64,000 bases of DNA, taken from contig NZ_JAVTJJ010000001.1 of the NCBI RefSeq assembly GCF_031843945.1, positions 186,001 through 250,000 of the forward strand. The letters are read 5' to 3'. The DNA comes from Paracidovorax sp031843945 (lineage in GTDB: Bacteria > Pseudomonadota > Gammaproteobacteria > Burkholderiales > Burkholderiaceae_C). A program made the position numbers and the translations under genes. The notes beneath the pieces are model-generated. The model searched no databases. It saw only the letters and a program-made list of their open reading frames with translations, and was not told where the DNA came from. Below, piece by piece: positions 1-8,601 of this stretch (position 1 is its first letter; the number at the start of each line of letters is the position of its first letter).

Positions 1-1
1 G

Positions 2-304
2 CCTCAGGCAGCCATCCTGGCCGAGATATTCGATCTGAGCGAAGAAGACGCCAAGTGGCTGACCGTGACACCCTACAAGGGATCGCTGCCCACCTCGGTG
101 CCAACCGACCCGCTCATCTACCGCTTCTATGAAATGGTGAACGTCTACGGCACCACCTTCAAGGCCCTGATCCACGAGGAGTTCGGCGACGGCATCATGA
201 GCGCGATCGACTTCAAGATGGACCTGCAACGCGAGAACGACCCCAACGGTGACCGCGTGCGCATCGTCATGAGCGGCAAGTTCTTGCCCTACAAGCAGTA
301 CTGA
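2..304 (+). CDS. cynS: Cyanate hydratase (cyanase), C-terminal part
   Basis: This is the 3' end of a cyanase gene whose start lies before the window. The frame is open from base 2. Cyanase converts cyanate and bicarbonate to ammonia and carbon dioxide in the cytoplasm. The visible part carries the family's catalytic region: Arg and Glu in YRFYE, and Ser in GIMSAIDF, followed by the usual C-terminus ending near KFLPYKQY. All three known catalytic residues are therefore present. The gene runs straight into a TSUP exporter gene about 20 bases downstream, so the two are probably co-transcribed. Identification is firm; the N-terminal helical domain cannot be judged. Confidence 0.95.
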   Translation, partial: PQAAILAEIFDLSEEDAKWLTVTPYKGSLPTSVPTDPLIYRFYEMVNVYGTTFKALIHEEFGDGIMSAIDFKMDLQRENDPNGDRVRIVMSGKFLPYKQY

Positions 305-326
305 GACTGACGTCGGACGCCCCGTG

Positions 327-1142
327 ATGCTTGCAGCGGCCTACGGCGCCACGGTGGGGCTCATCCTCGGGCTCACGGGCGCAGGCGGGGGCATTCTGGC
401 TGTGCCCGCCCTGGTGCTCGGCTTGGGCTGGCAGCCGCAGGCGGCAACGCCGGTGGCCTTGCTGGCCGTGGGACTGTCGGCCGGTCTGGGCGCCTGCGGC
501 GGGCTTCGCCGGGGCCTTGTCCGCTGGCGGGCTGCCTTGTTGATGGCGTCGCTGGGCATCTGCTTTTCTCCGCTGGGGGTGAAGGCCGCCCATGCGCTGC
601 CGCAGACGGTGCTCATGACGCTGTTTGCCCTGGCCATGCTCCTGGTCGCCGCACGCCTCTTGAGGCAGGCCGCGACGGGCGCGCATGTCGCCGAAAGTTC
701 GCCAGCGCTGGTGCTGCCGACCGCGGGCAAGCGTTGCGTCATCGATCGCAGCTCGGGGCGGTTTCGCTGGACATCACGATGCGCGGTGACGCTGTCTTGC
801 ATCGGCGGATGCGCCGGCCTGCTGACCGGGATGCTGGGCGTGGGCGGCGGTTTTCTCATCGTTCCCGCTTTTCGCCAGTGGACCGATGTCGGCATGCAGG
901 CCATCGTCGCCACCTCGCTGCTGGTCATCGCGCTCGTATCGCTGGGCGCCACGGTCAGCGCCCTGCAGGCCGGTGCAAGAATGGGGACGGAAGGCGTGGC
1001 ATTCGTCGCGTCCGCGATGGCTGGAATGCTGGCGGGACGGCATTTCTCCGTCAGCATTCGCAGCGAAATTCTCCAGGCGGGATTTGCTGTTCTGTCTGTT
1101 TTTGTGGCCCTGGCGCTGCTCTACCGAACCTGGATGCATTGA
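327..1142 (+). CDS. TSUP (TauE/SafE) family sulfite/anion exporter
   Basis: The gene encodes an integral membrane protein of about 271 residues. It shows the two-half pattern of the TSUP family: a glycine-rich first segment with GLTGAGGG near residue 15 and a matching second-half motif GMLGVGGGF near residue 170, each beginning a set of hydrophobic helices. TSUP proteins export sulfite, sulfonates, thiosulfate or related anions across the inner membrane. GTG at 324 and ATG at 327 are adjacent alternatives; ATG is preferred. It sits between cyanase and a persulfide-dioxygenase-like hydrolase, a context that suggests handling of sulfur species. The substrate is an inference. Confidence 0.85.
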   Translation: MLAAAYGATVGLILGLTGAGGGILAVPALVLGLGWQPQAATPVALLAVGLSAGLGACGGLRRGLVRWRAALLMASLGICFSPLGVKAAHALPQTVLMTLFALAMLLVAARLLRQAATGAHVAESSPALVLPTAGKRCVIDRSSGRFRWTSRCAVTLSCIGGCAGLLTGMLGVGGGFLIVPAFRQWTDVGMQAIVATSLLVIALVSLGATVSALQAGARMGTEGVAFVASAMAGMLAGRHFSVSIRSEILQAGFAVLSVFVALALLYRTWMH

Positions 1143-1156
1143 TTTTTGCGTGCCTT

Positions 1157-2047
1157 ATGACCCTGTCTGCCACACCTCTCGTCGAGTCTTTTTTCGACAC
1201 CGTGACTTCGACCTTCACCTATGTGCTGCACACGGGCGCAGACAGCGAATGCGCGATCATCGACTCGGTGCTGGACTTCGACCCCAGTGCAGCCAGAACC
1301 CACACCCGTTCAGCTGATGCCGTCATCGCCTTCGTTCGCGAGCACCGACTCAGGTTGCGGTGGTTGCTGGAAACCCACGCGCACGCAGACCATCTGTCCG
1401 CCGCGCCTTACATCCAGGGCATCCTGGGCGGCACCATTGCGATTGGCTCGGGTATTCGCAAGGTTCAGCAGGCATTTCAAAGAGTTTTCCACCTCGCGCC
1501 CAACGTTCCGCTCGACGGTTCGCAGTTCGGGCATCTCTTCGAGGCGGACGAAGCCTTCTCCGTCGGCCCGCTGCAGTTGCGTGCGATGCACGTTCCAGGG
1601 CATACGCCGGCAGATATCGCGTACGTCGTTGCCGGCAGCGATGGCCACCCTTCGATGGCGTTCGTTGGCGACACCCTTTTCATGCCGGATGTCGGCAGCG
1701 CCCGCTGCGACTTTCCGGGCGGCAATGCGCACACCCTCTACCAGTCCGTCCAGCGCATCCTGGCGCTGCCCCCCGAGACCGTTCTGCTGCTCTGCCACGA
1801 CTACCCACCTGCCGGTCGCATGCCTTCATTCAAAACCACAGTGGCTGAGCAGCGACTGGCCAATATCCATTTGCGGGATGCCATTTCCGAGCAGCAGTTT
1901 GTCGACATGCGTGAGAAGCGCGACGCCACGCTGGGGATGCCTGCACTGATCTTGCCGGCCATCCAGGTCAACATCCAGGCTGGGGAGCTTCCCGAGCCCG
2001 AGGCGAACGGGGTGCGTTATCTGAAGGTTCCCCTCAATATCTGGTAG
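1157..2047 (+). CDS. MBL-fold metallo-hydrolase, persulfide dioxygenase-like
   Basis: This 296-residue protein belongs to the metallo-beta-lactamase fold. The metal-binding motif THAHADH is near residue 75. It is followed by HVPGHTPAD, by VGDTLFMPDVGSARCDF and by LLCHDYPP, which give the further His, Asp and His ligands. The SARCDF segment and spacing resemble the ETHE1/Blh persulfide dioxygenases, which oxidise glutathione persulfide to sulfite; a glyoxalase-II-like hydrolase is the alternative. Blh-type genes often sit beside TSUP exporters that remove the sulfite, as here. The frame is open upstream to 734, but ATG at 1157 lies just after the exporter stop and gives the normal family length. 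Confidence 0.85.
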   Translation: MTLSATPLVESFFDTVTSTFTYVLHTGADSECAIIDSVLDFDPSAARTHTRSADAVIAFVREHRLRLRWLLETHAHADHLSAAPYIQGILGGTIAIGSGIRKVQQAFQRVFHLAPNVPLDGSQFGHLFEADEAFSVGPLQLRAMHVPGHTPADIAYVVAGSDGHPSMAFVGDTLFMPDVGSARCDFPGGNAHTLYQSVQRILALPPETVLLLCHDYPPAGRMPSFKTTVAEQRLANIHLRDAISEQQFVDMREKRDATLGMPALILPAIQVNIQAGELPEPEANGVRYLKVPLNIW

Positions 2048-2118
2048 CCTGCTTTCGTCCTGGGTTGGGGCCATTCCTGGCCGCATCCACAGCCCTGCTC
2101 CCCGACGTTGACCCCGAG

Positions 2119-3756
2119 ATGGCACAAGTACCTCTATCCGTACAACCGGGCGCGAGCAACCGAGACGAGCCGACCTGGCGCGAACAGGAACAGCTGCTGC
2201 TGGGCGAGGTCATGCGCCTGGTGGGAAAGAGTCTTGCGCCGCATGTGGTGCTGCGTGAAATGCTCCACTTGATGTCAGAGCTCCTCGGGCTCAATCGTGG
2301 CCGGATCGTTCTGTCCAATGCGCTCGATGACGGCATGGAGCGGCCGGTCGATGCAGGAGAGGGCGCCTCCATCCGGTATGCCTACGGTCTGACCCAGGCC
2401 GAGATGGCTCGCGGCACCTATGCCGCCGGGGAGGGCATTACCGGCGCTGTATTGGCCACAGGTCAGCCCAGCATCGTGCAGGACATCGACGCTGACACCC
2501 GTTTTCTCGTCAGATCAGTCGAGCGCGCCCAGTTGCCTCAGGAGACGGTGGCCTTCATTGCGGTGCCCATCGATCTTGGGCGCAAGACGGTCGGTGTGCT
2601 CGCTGCGCATCGCATCCGTCGCCGCAATCGTGCGATCAGCGAGGACGTCGCGGTCATGAAGCTGCTGGCCACGCTGGCAGGCCAGATTCTGCAATTGCGC
2701 CAATTGGTGGCAGCGCAGACACAAGCGCTCGAGAGCCAGAACGAAATGCTGAGCAGGGCGCTGGAATCTGCGACGGCGCGCTACGGCATCATCGGCCGAT
2801 CGCCGGTCTTGTTGCGGGCGCTGCAGGAATTGGAGCGGGTATCGCGAGCCACGGCCAGCGTGCTGCTGCTGGGTGAATCGGGCACGGGCAAGGAACTGTT
2901 CGCCCGTGCGCTTCACCTGGCCAGCGACCGTCATGATGGCCCCTTCATCAAGGTGAACTGCGCCGCCATTCCCGAGACGCTTTTCGAGTCTGAACTCTTC
3001 GGCTACGAGAAGGGCGCATTCAGTGGTGCGTCTTCTTCCCGCGCCGGTTGGTTCGAGCAGGCTCACCAGGGCACCATCTTCCTCGACGAGATCGGAGAAA
3101 TGCCGCTGGCCATGCAGGTCAAACTGCTGCGTACCCTGCAGGAGGGCACGATCATTCGCCTGGGCGGCCAGCGAGAGATCTTCATCAACGTCCGGGTGGT
3201 GGCGGCAACGAATCGCGATCTGGCGACCGAGGTCGAGAAAAAGAACTTTCGCCAGGACTTGTTTTATCGCTTGAACGTGATTCCCATCCGCCTGCCGTCG
3301 TTGTCGGAGCGGCGGGAAGACATACGTCCGCTGGCCATGCATTTTCTCAACAAGACCAACCAGCAGAACCAGCGCAACGTGCATTTCACGGCGCAGGCGC
3401 TGGAAGCCCTGGAGCAGCAGGCCTGGCCGGGCAATATCCGGGAATTGGCAAATGTCATCGAGCGAACCGTGCTGCTGACCGACCAGACAACGGTGTCCCG
3501 CAAGGAGTTGGAAAACTGGCTGCCCGACGCCAAGAAAGTGATGCCGGACGCTGTTGAAAAAAGTGTGCCTGCGCAGGCGCCTCGCATGCACGGCATGCCA
3601 CTCGTCCGGGAGTACCTGTCGCGCAGCTCCCATGACGAAAGCGAACTGCGCCAGGCCATGCACCTGCACGGCGGAAACCAGACGCGGGCGGCACTGTCAC
3701 TCGGGCTCACGCCCAGGCAGTTTGCGTATCGCTGGAAGCGCCTGGCTGATCGCTAG
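2119..3756 (+). CDS. Sigma-54-dependent transcriptional activator with GAF domain (NifA-like)
   Basis: This is an enhancer-binding protein of about 545 residues. An N-terminal GAF domain covers roughly residues 20-200. A central AAA+ domain has Walker A GESGTGKE, the sigma-54 contact loop as GAFSGA (usually GAFTGA) and Walker B-type FLDEIGEM. A C-terminal Fis-type helix-turn-helix contains NQTRAALSLGLTPRQF. It would bind upstream sites and drive ATP-dependent opening of sigma-54 promoters when the GAF domain senses a ligand. A TTG at 2065 could extend it, but ATG at 2119 is preferred. It follows the hydrolase gene by about 70 bases and probably controls the cyanate/sulfur genes, which is an inference. 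Confidence 0.9.
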   Translation: MAQVPLSVQPGASNRDEPTWREQEQLLLGEVMRLVGKSLAPHVVLREMLHLMSELLGLNRGRIVLSNALDDGMERPVDAGEGASIRYAYGLTQAEMARGTYAAGEGITGAVLATGQPSIVQDIDADTRFLVRSVERAQLPQETVAFIAVPIDLGRKTVGVLAAHRIRRRNRAISEDVAVMKLLATLAGQILQLRQLVAAQTQALESQNEMLSRALESATARYGIIGRSPVLLRALQELERVSRATASVLLLGESGTGKELFARALHLASDRHDGPFIKVNCAAIPETLFESELFGYEKGAFSGASSSRAGWFEQAHQGTIFLDEIGEMPLAMQVKLLRTLQEGTIIRLGGQREIFINVRVVAATNRDLATEVEKKNFRQDLFYRLNVIPIRLPSLSERREDIRPLAMHFLNKTNQQNQRNVHFTAQALEALEQQAWPGNIRELANVIERTVLLTDQTTVSRKELENWLPDAKKVMPDAVEKSVPAQAPRMHGMPLVREYLSRSSHDESELRQAMHLHGGNQTRAALSLGLTPRQFAYRWKRLADR

Positions 3757-3781
3757 GCATCGACTTCAGACAGTATTGTTT

Positions 3782-3838
3782 GCTATAAATATTATAGCTA
3801 ACAGCGCTTTATACACGGGCGCTAAGGCCATATTTCAT
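3782..3838 (+). repeat. Dispersed palindromic repeat, copy 1
   Basis: This is a degenerate copy of the repeat found across the window: an AT-rich inverted segment (gctataaatattatagct) followed by a gcgct...gcgct inverted pair and ggcc. It lies between the convergent regulator and hybrid-kinase genes, where its hairpin could act as a bidirectional terminator. Confidence 0.75.
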
Positions 3839-3922
3839 GCTTAAAATTGACCCGCTTTGGCTCCAGCGCCTGCTCCGGCGCCTGTTCCAGACCGGCATCG
3901 CGCGGCACCATCCGCCGCGCCC

Positions 3923-5902
3923 TCAGGCCAGCAATTGCAGCAGCAAATGTGGCTGCAGCGGTTTGCCCAGATGCGCATCGAACCCCGCCGCCAGCGCGCG
4001 CGCCCGGTCTTGCGGCCTGGCGAAGGCGGTAAGCGCTACCGAGCGCAGGCGCGGCGCACGCCCAGCGGCCGACTCCCGCTCCCGAATGGCGGCGATCAGC
4101 TGGTAGCCGTCCTTGCCCGGCAGGCCGATGTCGCTCACCAGCAAATCGGGCCACTGGCGGTCGATCTCTTGCAGCGCTGCGTCGTAGTTGTCCACCGCGC
4201 GCACGCGGGCGCCCTGGTCGGTGAGGACGATGCCCAGCATCTCGCTGGTGTCGGCGTTGTCTTCCACCACCAGGATGTCCTTGCCTTGGAGGCGTGGGCC
4301 AGCGGTGCTTTCCGGGACCGCTGCGGGGTCGGTGCCTGCGGTCAGTAGTTGCTCGTCAGGGGCGACATGCAGGTGGGCGGTCATGGTGGTGCCGTGGCCC
4401 AGCCCTGCGCTGGTCGCCTGGATGGAGCCGCCGTGCAGCTCGACCAGGTGCTTGACGATGGACAACCCCAGGCCCAAGCCACCATGAGTGCGGTTGTTGG
4501 GCGGTCCGCTCTGGGTAAAGCGCCCGAAGAGGTGAGGCAAGAACTCCGGGGCGATGCCCATGCCCTCGTCCTGCACGATCACCGAGAGGTCGTCGCCTTC
4601 ACGCGCGAGGGCGATGCGCACGGTGCTGCCGGCTTCAGAAAACTTGATGGAATTGGTGACCAGGTTCCAGATGATCTGCTGAAAGCGCGTGACGTCCAGC
4701 CAGGCGGGGGTACCCGCGTTGTGGCGTTCCAGAACGATAGACACCTTCTTGGCGTCGGCTGTTTCGCGCACGGCGTCCAGCGAGATTAGCGCCAGCTCCA
4801 CCGGGTCGGCCCATTCGCGATGCAGGCGCAGCTTGCCCGATGCAAGGCGCGACACGTCGAGGATGTCCGAGATGATGCGGCTTTGCGCCTGCACGCCGCG
4901 CTCGATGGCGCTGATGCCGCGCGCCAGCATGTCGGCGCTGACGCCCGGGCGCTTGAGCATGTGCGCCCAGCCGGTGATGAGCGTCAGCGGCGTGCGCAGC
5001 TCGTGCGACAGCACGGCGACGAAGTCGTCCTTGGTGCGGCTGTGGCGCTCGGCCAGCACACGGGCGGCTTGCTCGCGCTCCAGCACTTCCTCGCGGCGGC
5101 GCTCGAATTCGATGCGTTCTGACAAGTCCTTGGCGATGCCGATGCGTACACCCGGCTCCACGTGGTCGGACATGCTCCAGTCCAGCAGCAGCTCTTGTCC
5201 GTCGGCGCGCAGCAGGGGCAACTCGCCATGCCAGGCGCTGGCTGTGGGTGCGGTGGTGCGCTCGCGCACGAATTCTTGCCAGGCGGGTGAGGCAAGCTCG
5301 GCGATCGCCGTGCCGATAAGCGCGTTGCGCGAGCGCTGAAACAGGGCGGCGGCTGCGGGGTTCACGTCGGTGAACTGGCCACGCTCGTCGATCAGCATCA
5401 TGGCAACCGGCGCGTGGTCGTAGATGGCGCTGAAGCGGGTCTGGCTGCTGCGCAGCCGGTCTTCGGCCATGCGTGCGCGGATCAGCGCCTGCAGCGTGGC
5501 GATGAGCAAGGGCGGCTCGACTGGATGCACCATGTATGCGTCGGCGCCGGCGTTCAGCCCGGCCACGCGGTGTTCGCTTTGCACGTAGGCGGCCGACAGG
5601 TGAACGATGGGAATCAGGCTGGTACGGGCGTTACCGCGCAGCGCACGGCAGACGTCGAAACCGCTCATGTCGGGCAAGTGCACGTCCAGCACCACGGCGG
5701 CCACGCCGCCGGAAGCCTTGGCGATGGCTGTGCCGCCGCTGTCGGCCTCCTCGGTGAGGAAGCCTGCAGCACGTACGACCCGTGTGGTGGAGTAGCGCGT
5801 GGCCGGGTTGTCGTCCACGATCAGCACGGTATGCCGACTGCGGTCGATGGTGGGAGCGATGATTCCAGAAAGCGGCATGCGTTCAGTTCCTGTGGGCGTC
5901 AC
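3923..5902 (-). CDS. Hybrid sensor histidine kinase (REC-PAS-HisKA-HATPase-REC)
   Basis: This cytoplasmic protein of 659 residues has no visible membrane segment. The order is a receiver domain at about 24-140 (IVDDNPATR, phospho-acceptor in LDVHLPDMSG), a PAS domain at about 150-270, HisKA with its phospho-histidine in LSHELRTP near residue 299, an HATPase domain (NLVTNSIKF, DEGMGIAP, GGLGLGLSIV), and a second receiver at about 540-659 (VVEDNADT, SDIGLPGKDG). It starts with GTG at 5902 inside a GTGA overlap with the stop of the upstream kinase gene; ATG at 5878 is an alternative. As the last gene of the stressosome operon it is the likely end of the cascade. No DNA-binding output domain is present. 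Confidence 0.9.
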   Translation of the reverse strand: MTPTGTERMPLSGIIAPTIDRSRHTVLIVDDNPATRYSTTRVVRAAGFLTEEADSGGTAIAKASGGVAAVVLDVHLPDMSGFDVCRALRGNARTSLIPIVHLSAAYVQSEHRVAGLNAGADAYMVHPVEPPLLIATLQALIRARMAEDRLRSSQTRFSAIYDHAPVAMMLIDERGQFTDVNPAAAALFQRSRNALIGTAIAELASPAWQEFVRERTTAPTASAWHGELPLLRADGQELLLDWSMSDHVEPGVRIGIAKDLSERIEFERRREEVLEREQAARVLAERHSRTKDDFVAVLSHELRTPLTLITGWAHMLKRPGVSADMLARGISAIERGVQAQSRIISDILDVSRLASGKLRLHREWADPVELALISLDAVRETADAKKVSIVLERHNAGTPAWLDVTRFQQIIWNLVTNSIKFSEAGSTVRIALAREGDDLSVIVQDEGMGIAPEFLPHLFGRFTQSGPPNNRTHGGLGLGLSIVKHLVELHGGSIQATSAGLGHGTTMTAHLHVAPDEQLLTAGTDPAAVPESTAGPRLQGKDILVVEDNADTSEMLGIVLTDQGARVRAVDNYDAALQEIDRQWPDLLVSDIGLPGKDGYQLIAAIRERESAAGRAPRLRSVALTAFARPQDRARALAAGFDAHLGKPLQPHLLLQLLA

Positions 5903-6810
5903 GCGCCTTCTTGGGGGCCGTGGGCAGCAGGCGCGGGTTCCGCTTCGCTGTCGGCGGGCACCACGCGCACGGGCACCGTTACCGCGAATTCCGATCCCTG
6001 TCCCACCGTGCTGGTCACTGTGACGGTGCCGCCCAGCAGCGTGGCAAGCTGCCGCGACAGCGCCAGGCCCAGGCCCGAGCCGCGCAGCCGCTTCTGGATG
6101 GGCGAGCCTACCTGCGAGAAGTCGCTGAACAGCGAGTTCAGATGTTCCGGGGCAATGCCGATACCGGTGTCCGTCACGCCAAAGCGCACTTGGTCGCTGC
6201 CCTCCAGCCGCACCGACACGCGCACTTCGCCTTGCGGCGTGAACTTGAGCGCATTGGAGATGAAGTTGCGCAGGATCTGCGAGAGCTTGCGGTCATCGGT
6301 GTACAGGCGCGGCAGCCCCTCGGCCTCTTCGAACACCAGGTTCAGGCGGTCGTTGTCGAGCACCGGCTTGAACATGCCGCGCAGTGCGGAAAAAAGATCG
6401 ACCATCTCGAACCATTCGGGCGAGATTTCCAGCCTTCCGGCCTCAATGCGGGCCAGGTCCAGCAGGTCGTCCACCATGTCGGCGAATTCTTCGGCTGTGC
6501 TCTGCACGAAGCGCACCTGCACTTCCTGCTCATGGGTCAGCGGGCCGTCCACCCGGTCGATCAACAGCCGCGTGATGCTGCGGATGGCGCCAATGGGCGT
6601 GCGGAACTCATGGCTCATGTACGACAGGAACCGGCTCTTGAGCTCGGTGGCCTGCTTCAGCTGCAAGGCCTGCTCGTCAAGTTCGGCATACAGCGCAACC
6701 ACGCCCCGGTTGGTTTCTTCCAGCTCGGCGCGCAGGGCGTCGGCATCGGCACGGCTTTGCGCTAACTGGGCGCGCAGCTCGTGCAGGTCGTTCACATCGG
6801 TGTCGGTCAC
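5899..6810 (-). CDS. Soluble sensor histidine kinase of the stressosome operon
   Basis: This histidine kinase has about 303 residues. It begins with a charged stretch likely to form a coiled coil (residues 5-50) and has no sensor domain or membrane helix. HisKA carries the phospho-histidine in YMSHEFRTP near residue 66. The ATPase part shows NFISNALKF, TDTGIGIAP and GSGLGLALSRQ. The open frame extends to 6990, but GTG at 6810 overlaps the TGA of the preceding phosphatase gene (GTGA), which points to translational coupling and to this start. It probably receives its signal from released RsbT-type protein and passes phosphate to the downstream hybrid kinase; this route is inferred from gene order. 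Confidence 0.85.
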   Translation of the reverse strand: MTDTDVNDLHELRAQLAQSRADADALRAELEETNRGVVALYAELDEQALQLKQATELKSRFLSYMSHEFRTPIGAIRSITRLLIDRVDGPLTHEQEVQVRFVQSTAEEFADMVDDLLDLARIEAGRLEISPEWFEMVDLFSALRGMFKPVLDNDRLNLVFEEAEGLPRLYTDDRKLSQILRNFISNALKFTPQGEVRVSVRLEGSDQVRFGVTDTGIGIAPEHLNSLFSDFSQVGSPIQKRLRGSGLGLALSRQLATLLGGTVTVTSTVGQGSEFAVTVPVRVVPADSEAEPAPAAHGPQEGA

Positions 6811-7823
6811 TCCGGCTCCTCTTGTTTCAGCACCACCACGGTGGCGTCGTCGCGCCCGCGCAGGTAAGTCCAGGCCAGGGCCGCAGCCAGCAGGGTAGGG
6901 TCGCGTGGCATCAGTGAGGCCAGCGCCGCGGCGGGCCATCGAGACGCGATTCCGTCGGTATGCACCAGCGCCAGGGCGTGGGGGGGCCATTCCTGCTTGC
7001 TGGCTTCGGCGCGGCGCAACTGCACCCCGGCCGTGCCGTGCGGAGTGAGCATGCTCTTGTCGAACACACCCGACATCACGCGGCCTAGGATGTTGCCGGC
7101 GCCGGCATACTGCAGCGCTTCGCCCTGCATAGCGAGCAGCATGAAAATGGCGGCACCGCGCGTGCCCTGCAGGCTCTGGTGCAGCTTTTGCACCAGCGTC
7201 GGCAACGCGGTGAAAGGTTCCTTGGCGAAAGCCCCCAGGGCCGCGTTCGATGCGGCTGCAGCGTCAGGGCCGTGACCCAGCCCATCACTGACGAGCAAGG
7301 CAATGTCGTGCGCGCCGTCGATGGCCAGTGCCCATCCATCGCCGCATACGGTCTCGCCCGGGGCAGCCAGCTGCACGGCACCCAGCCGTCTGGTGATGGG
7401 CGACTGCGCCGCGGCGGCGGGGCGAATGCGTGCCAGCACCAGCGTGCCGGCAGGCGTGGAATGCACGTCGAAGTCGCTGGCCATGCGGCGCACGGCGCCC
7501 AGGCCGGTGCCGGGCGAGCCGGAACCGGTGGATACGCCGTCGGTCAGCGATCGCTGCACGTCAGACATGCCGGGGCCCTTGTCCAGCGCGATCACTTCCA
7601 CCTCTTGCCACACAGGCTTGAAGGCGATCCACAGCTGGCCCTGCTGGGCGTGCCGCGTCAGGTTGGAGCCGAGTTCGGTGACGATGAGCGACAGGCGCCC
7701 CGCGTCCACGTCGCTCCAACCCCAGTCCGCGATGGACTGCGCGCAGTAGCGGCGCGCCTCGCCTACGCAGCTGGCGTCGGTGACGGGGATGCTGCGGTGC
7801 GTCCAGCCAGTGATCACTTCCAC
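6807..7823 (-). CDS. RsbX/SpoIIE-type PP2C phosphatase with N-terminal RsbT-like ATPase domain
   Basis: This 338-residue protein joins two domains. Residues 1-135 form a GHKL ATPase domain of the RsbT/RsbW kind (ELGSNLTRHA, DKGPGMSD, GTGLGAVRR). Residues 145-335 form a SpoIIE/PP2C phosphatase domain (VCGDGWALA, LVSDGLGHGPDAA, LVHTDGIASRW, RDDATVVVL). In Bacillus, RsbX dephosphorylates RsbR and RsbS and resets the stressosome. The C-terminal half most likely does that here, while the N-terminal half may regulate it or act as a second kinase. Its ATG lies within the last bases of the rsbT-like gene, overlapping by 10 bases. The domain assignment is firm; the in vivo substrate is inferred. Confidence 0.85.
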   Translation of the reverse strand: MEVITGWTHRSIPVTDASCVGEARRYCAQSIADWGWSDVDAGRLSLIVTELGSNLTRHAQQGQLWIAFKPVWQEVEVIALDKGPGMSDVQRSLTDGVSTGSGSPGTGLGAVRRMASDFDVHSTPAGTLVLARIRPAAAAQSPITRRLGAVQLAAPGETVCGDGWALAIDGAHDIALLVSDGLGHGPDAAAASNAALGAFAKEPFTALPTLVQKLHQSLQGTRGAAIFMLLAMQGEALQYAGAGNILGRVMSGVFDKSMLTPHGTAGVQLRRAEASKQEWPPHALALVHTDGIASRWPAAALASLMPRDPTLLAAALAWTYLRGRDDATVVVLKQEEPE

Positions 7824-8218
7824 TTGGTAATGCTCACGCAGGTGCCCTTGCCGGGGGCGGAGTCGATGGCAAATTCATTCACCAGCCGCTTGCTGCCGGG
7901 CAGACCCAGGCCCATGCCGGATTTGGAGGTGTAGCCGTCGGTCATGGCCATGCCGATATCGGTAATGCCGGGGCCGTCGTCTTCGAAATGCAGGCGCAGC
8001 CCCTGGCGCGCGCCGGCTTCGACCAGCTCCCAGCGCATGCGGCCACCGCCGCCGTGGATCAAGGTGTTGCGCGACAGCTCGCTGGCGGCCGTGACCATCT
8101 TGGTCTGATCCACCAGAGAGAGCTTGAGCGACTGGCACAGGGTGCGCACCGTCTGTCGGCTGATGACGATGTGCTGCTCGGATTCGAGGGGCAGCGTCCC
8201 GGTGCGGTCAGCGGACAC
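7814..8218 (-). CDS. rsbT: RsbT-like serine/threonine kinase (anti-sigma regulatory factor family)
   Basis: This single-domain GHKL ATPase has 134 residues. The N-box is ELSRNTLIHG (residues 47-56), the G1 box EDDGPGI (about 79-85) and the G2 region SGMGLGLPGSKRL. RsbT is held by the stressosome, phosphorylates RsbR and RsbS under stress, and is then freed to bind its downstream target. It starts with GTG at 8218, overlapping the end of rsbS by 11 bases. In Bacillus the target is the RsbU phosphatase; here the following genes are a phosphatase and two histidine kinases, so the target must differ. Identity is well supported by both motif and position after rsbR and rsbS. Confidence 0.9.
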   Translation of the reverse strand: MSADRTGTLPLESEQHIVISRQTVRTLCQSLKLSLVDQTKMVTAASELSRNTLIHGGGGRMRWELVEAGARQGLRLHFEDDGPGITDIGMAMTDGYTSKSGMGLGLPGSKRLVNEFAIDSAPGKGTCVSITKWK

Positions 8219-8582
8219 CGCTGGCCTCCGCCTCGCTGCGGCGAAGAAGCGCCATGCCGCGCTCCACGTTCAGGGCGGTCTTCACGCCGTCGAGTGAAAG
8301 CCCCAGTTCGACCAGCGTGATGGCAACAGCCGGCTGCATGCCCACCACCACCGTGGTGGCCGACAGGATGCGGGCGATGCCCGAAATGCTGGCCAGCATG
8401 CGGCCCACGAAGGAATCGACGATCTCCAGCGCCGAGATGTCGATCATCACGCCGCTGGCGCCAGTCTTGGCGATGCGCTCGGCCAAGTCGTCTTGCAGCG
8501 CCATGGCGGTCTGGTCCTGCATGTCGACCTGAATGGTCACCAGCAGGGTCTGGCCCATGCGCAGAATGGGAATGCGGTCCAT
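8208..8582 (-). CDS. rsbS: RsbS-like STAS-domain stressosome scaffold protein
   Basis: This small STAS-domain protein has 124 residues. The segment DISALEIVDSFVG carries Ser57, at the position of the serine that RsbT phosphorylates in Bacillus RsbS. RsbS and RsbR co-assemble into the stressosome core that captures RsbT. The frame is open further upstream to 8684, but that part overlaps the rsbR end, and ATG at 8582 gives the standard family length starting MDRIPILRMG. It lies about 20 bases after rsbR and overlaps rsbT, so all three are in one operon. Confidence 0.92.
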   Translation of the reverse strand: MDRIPILRMGQTLLVTIQVDMQDQTAMALQDDLAERIAKTGASGVMIDISALEIVDSFVGRMLASISGIARILSATTVVVGMQPAVAITLVELGLSLDGVKTALNVERGMALLRRSEAEASGVR

Positions 8583-8601
8583 CGTGTGTCCGTTCCTGGC
8601 G

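Noticed and set aside
734..1156. N-terminal extension of the MBL hydrolase
   Set aside because: The frame is open upstream but is antiparallel-free shadow sequence within the exporter gene, Arg-rich and without family similarity; ATG at 1157 gives the normal protein.
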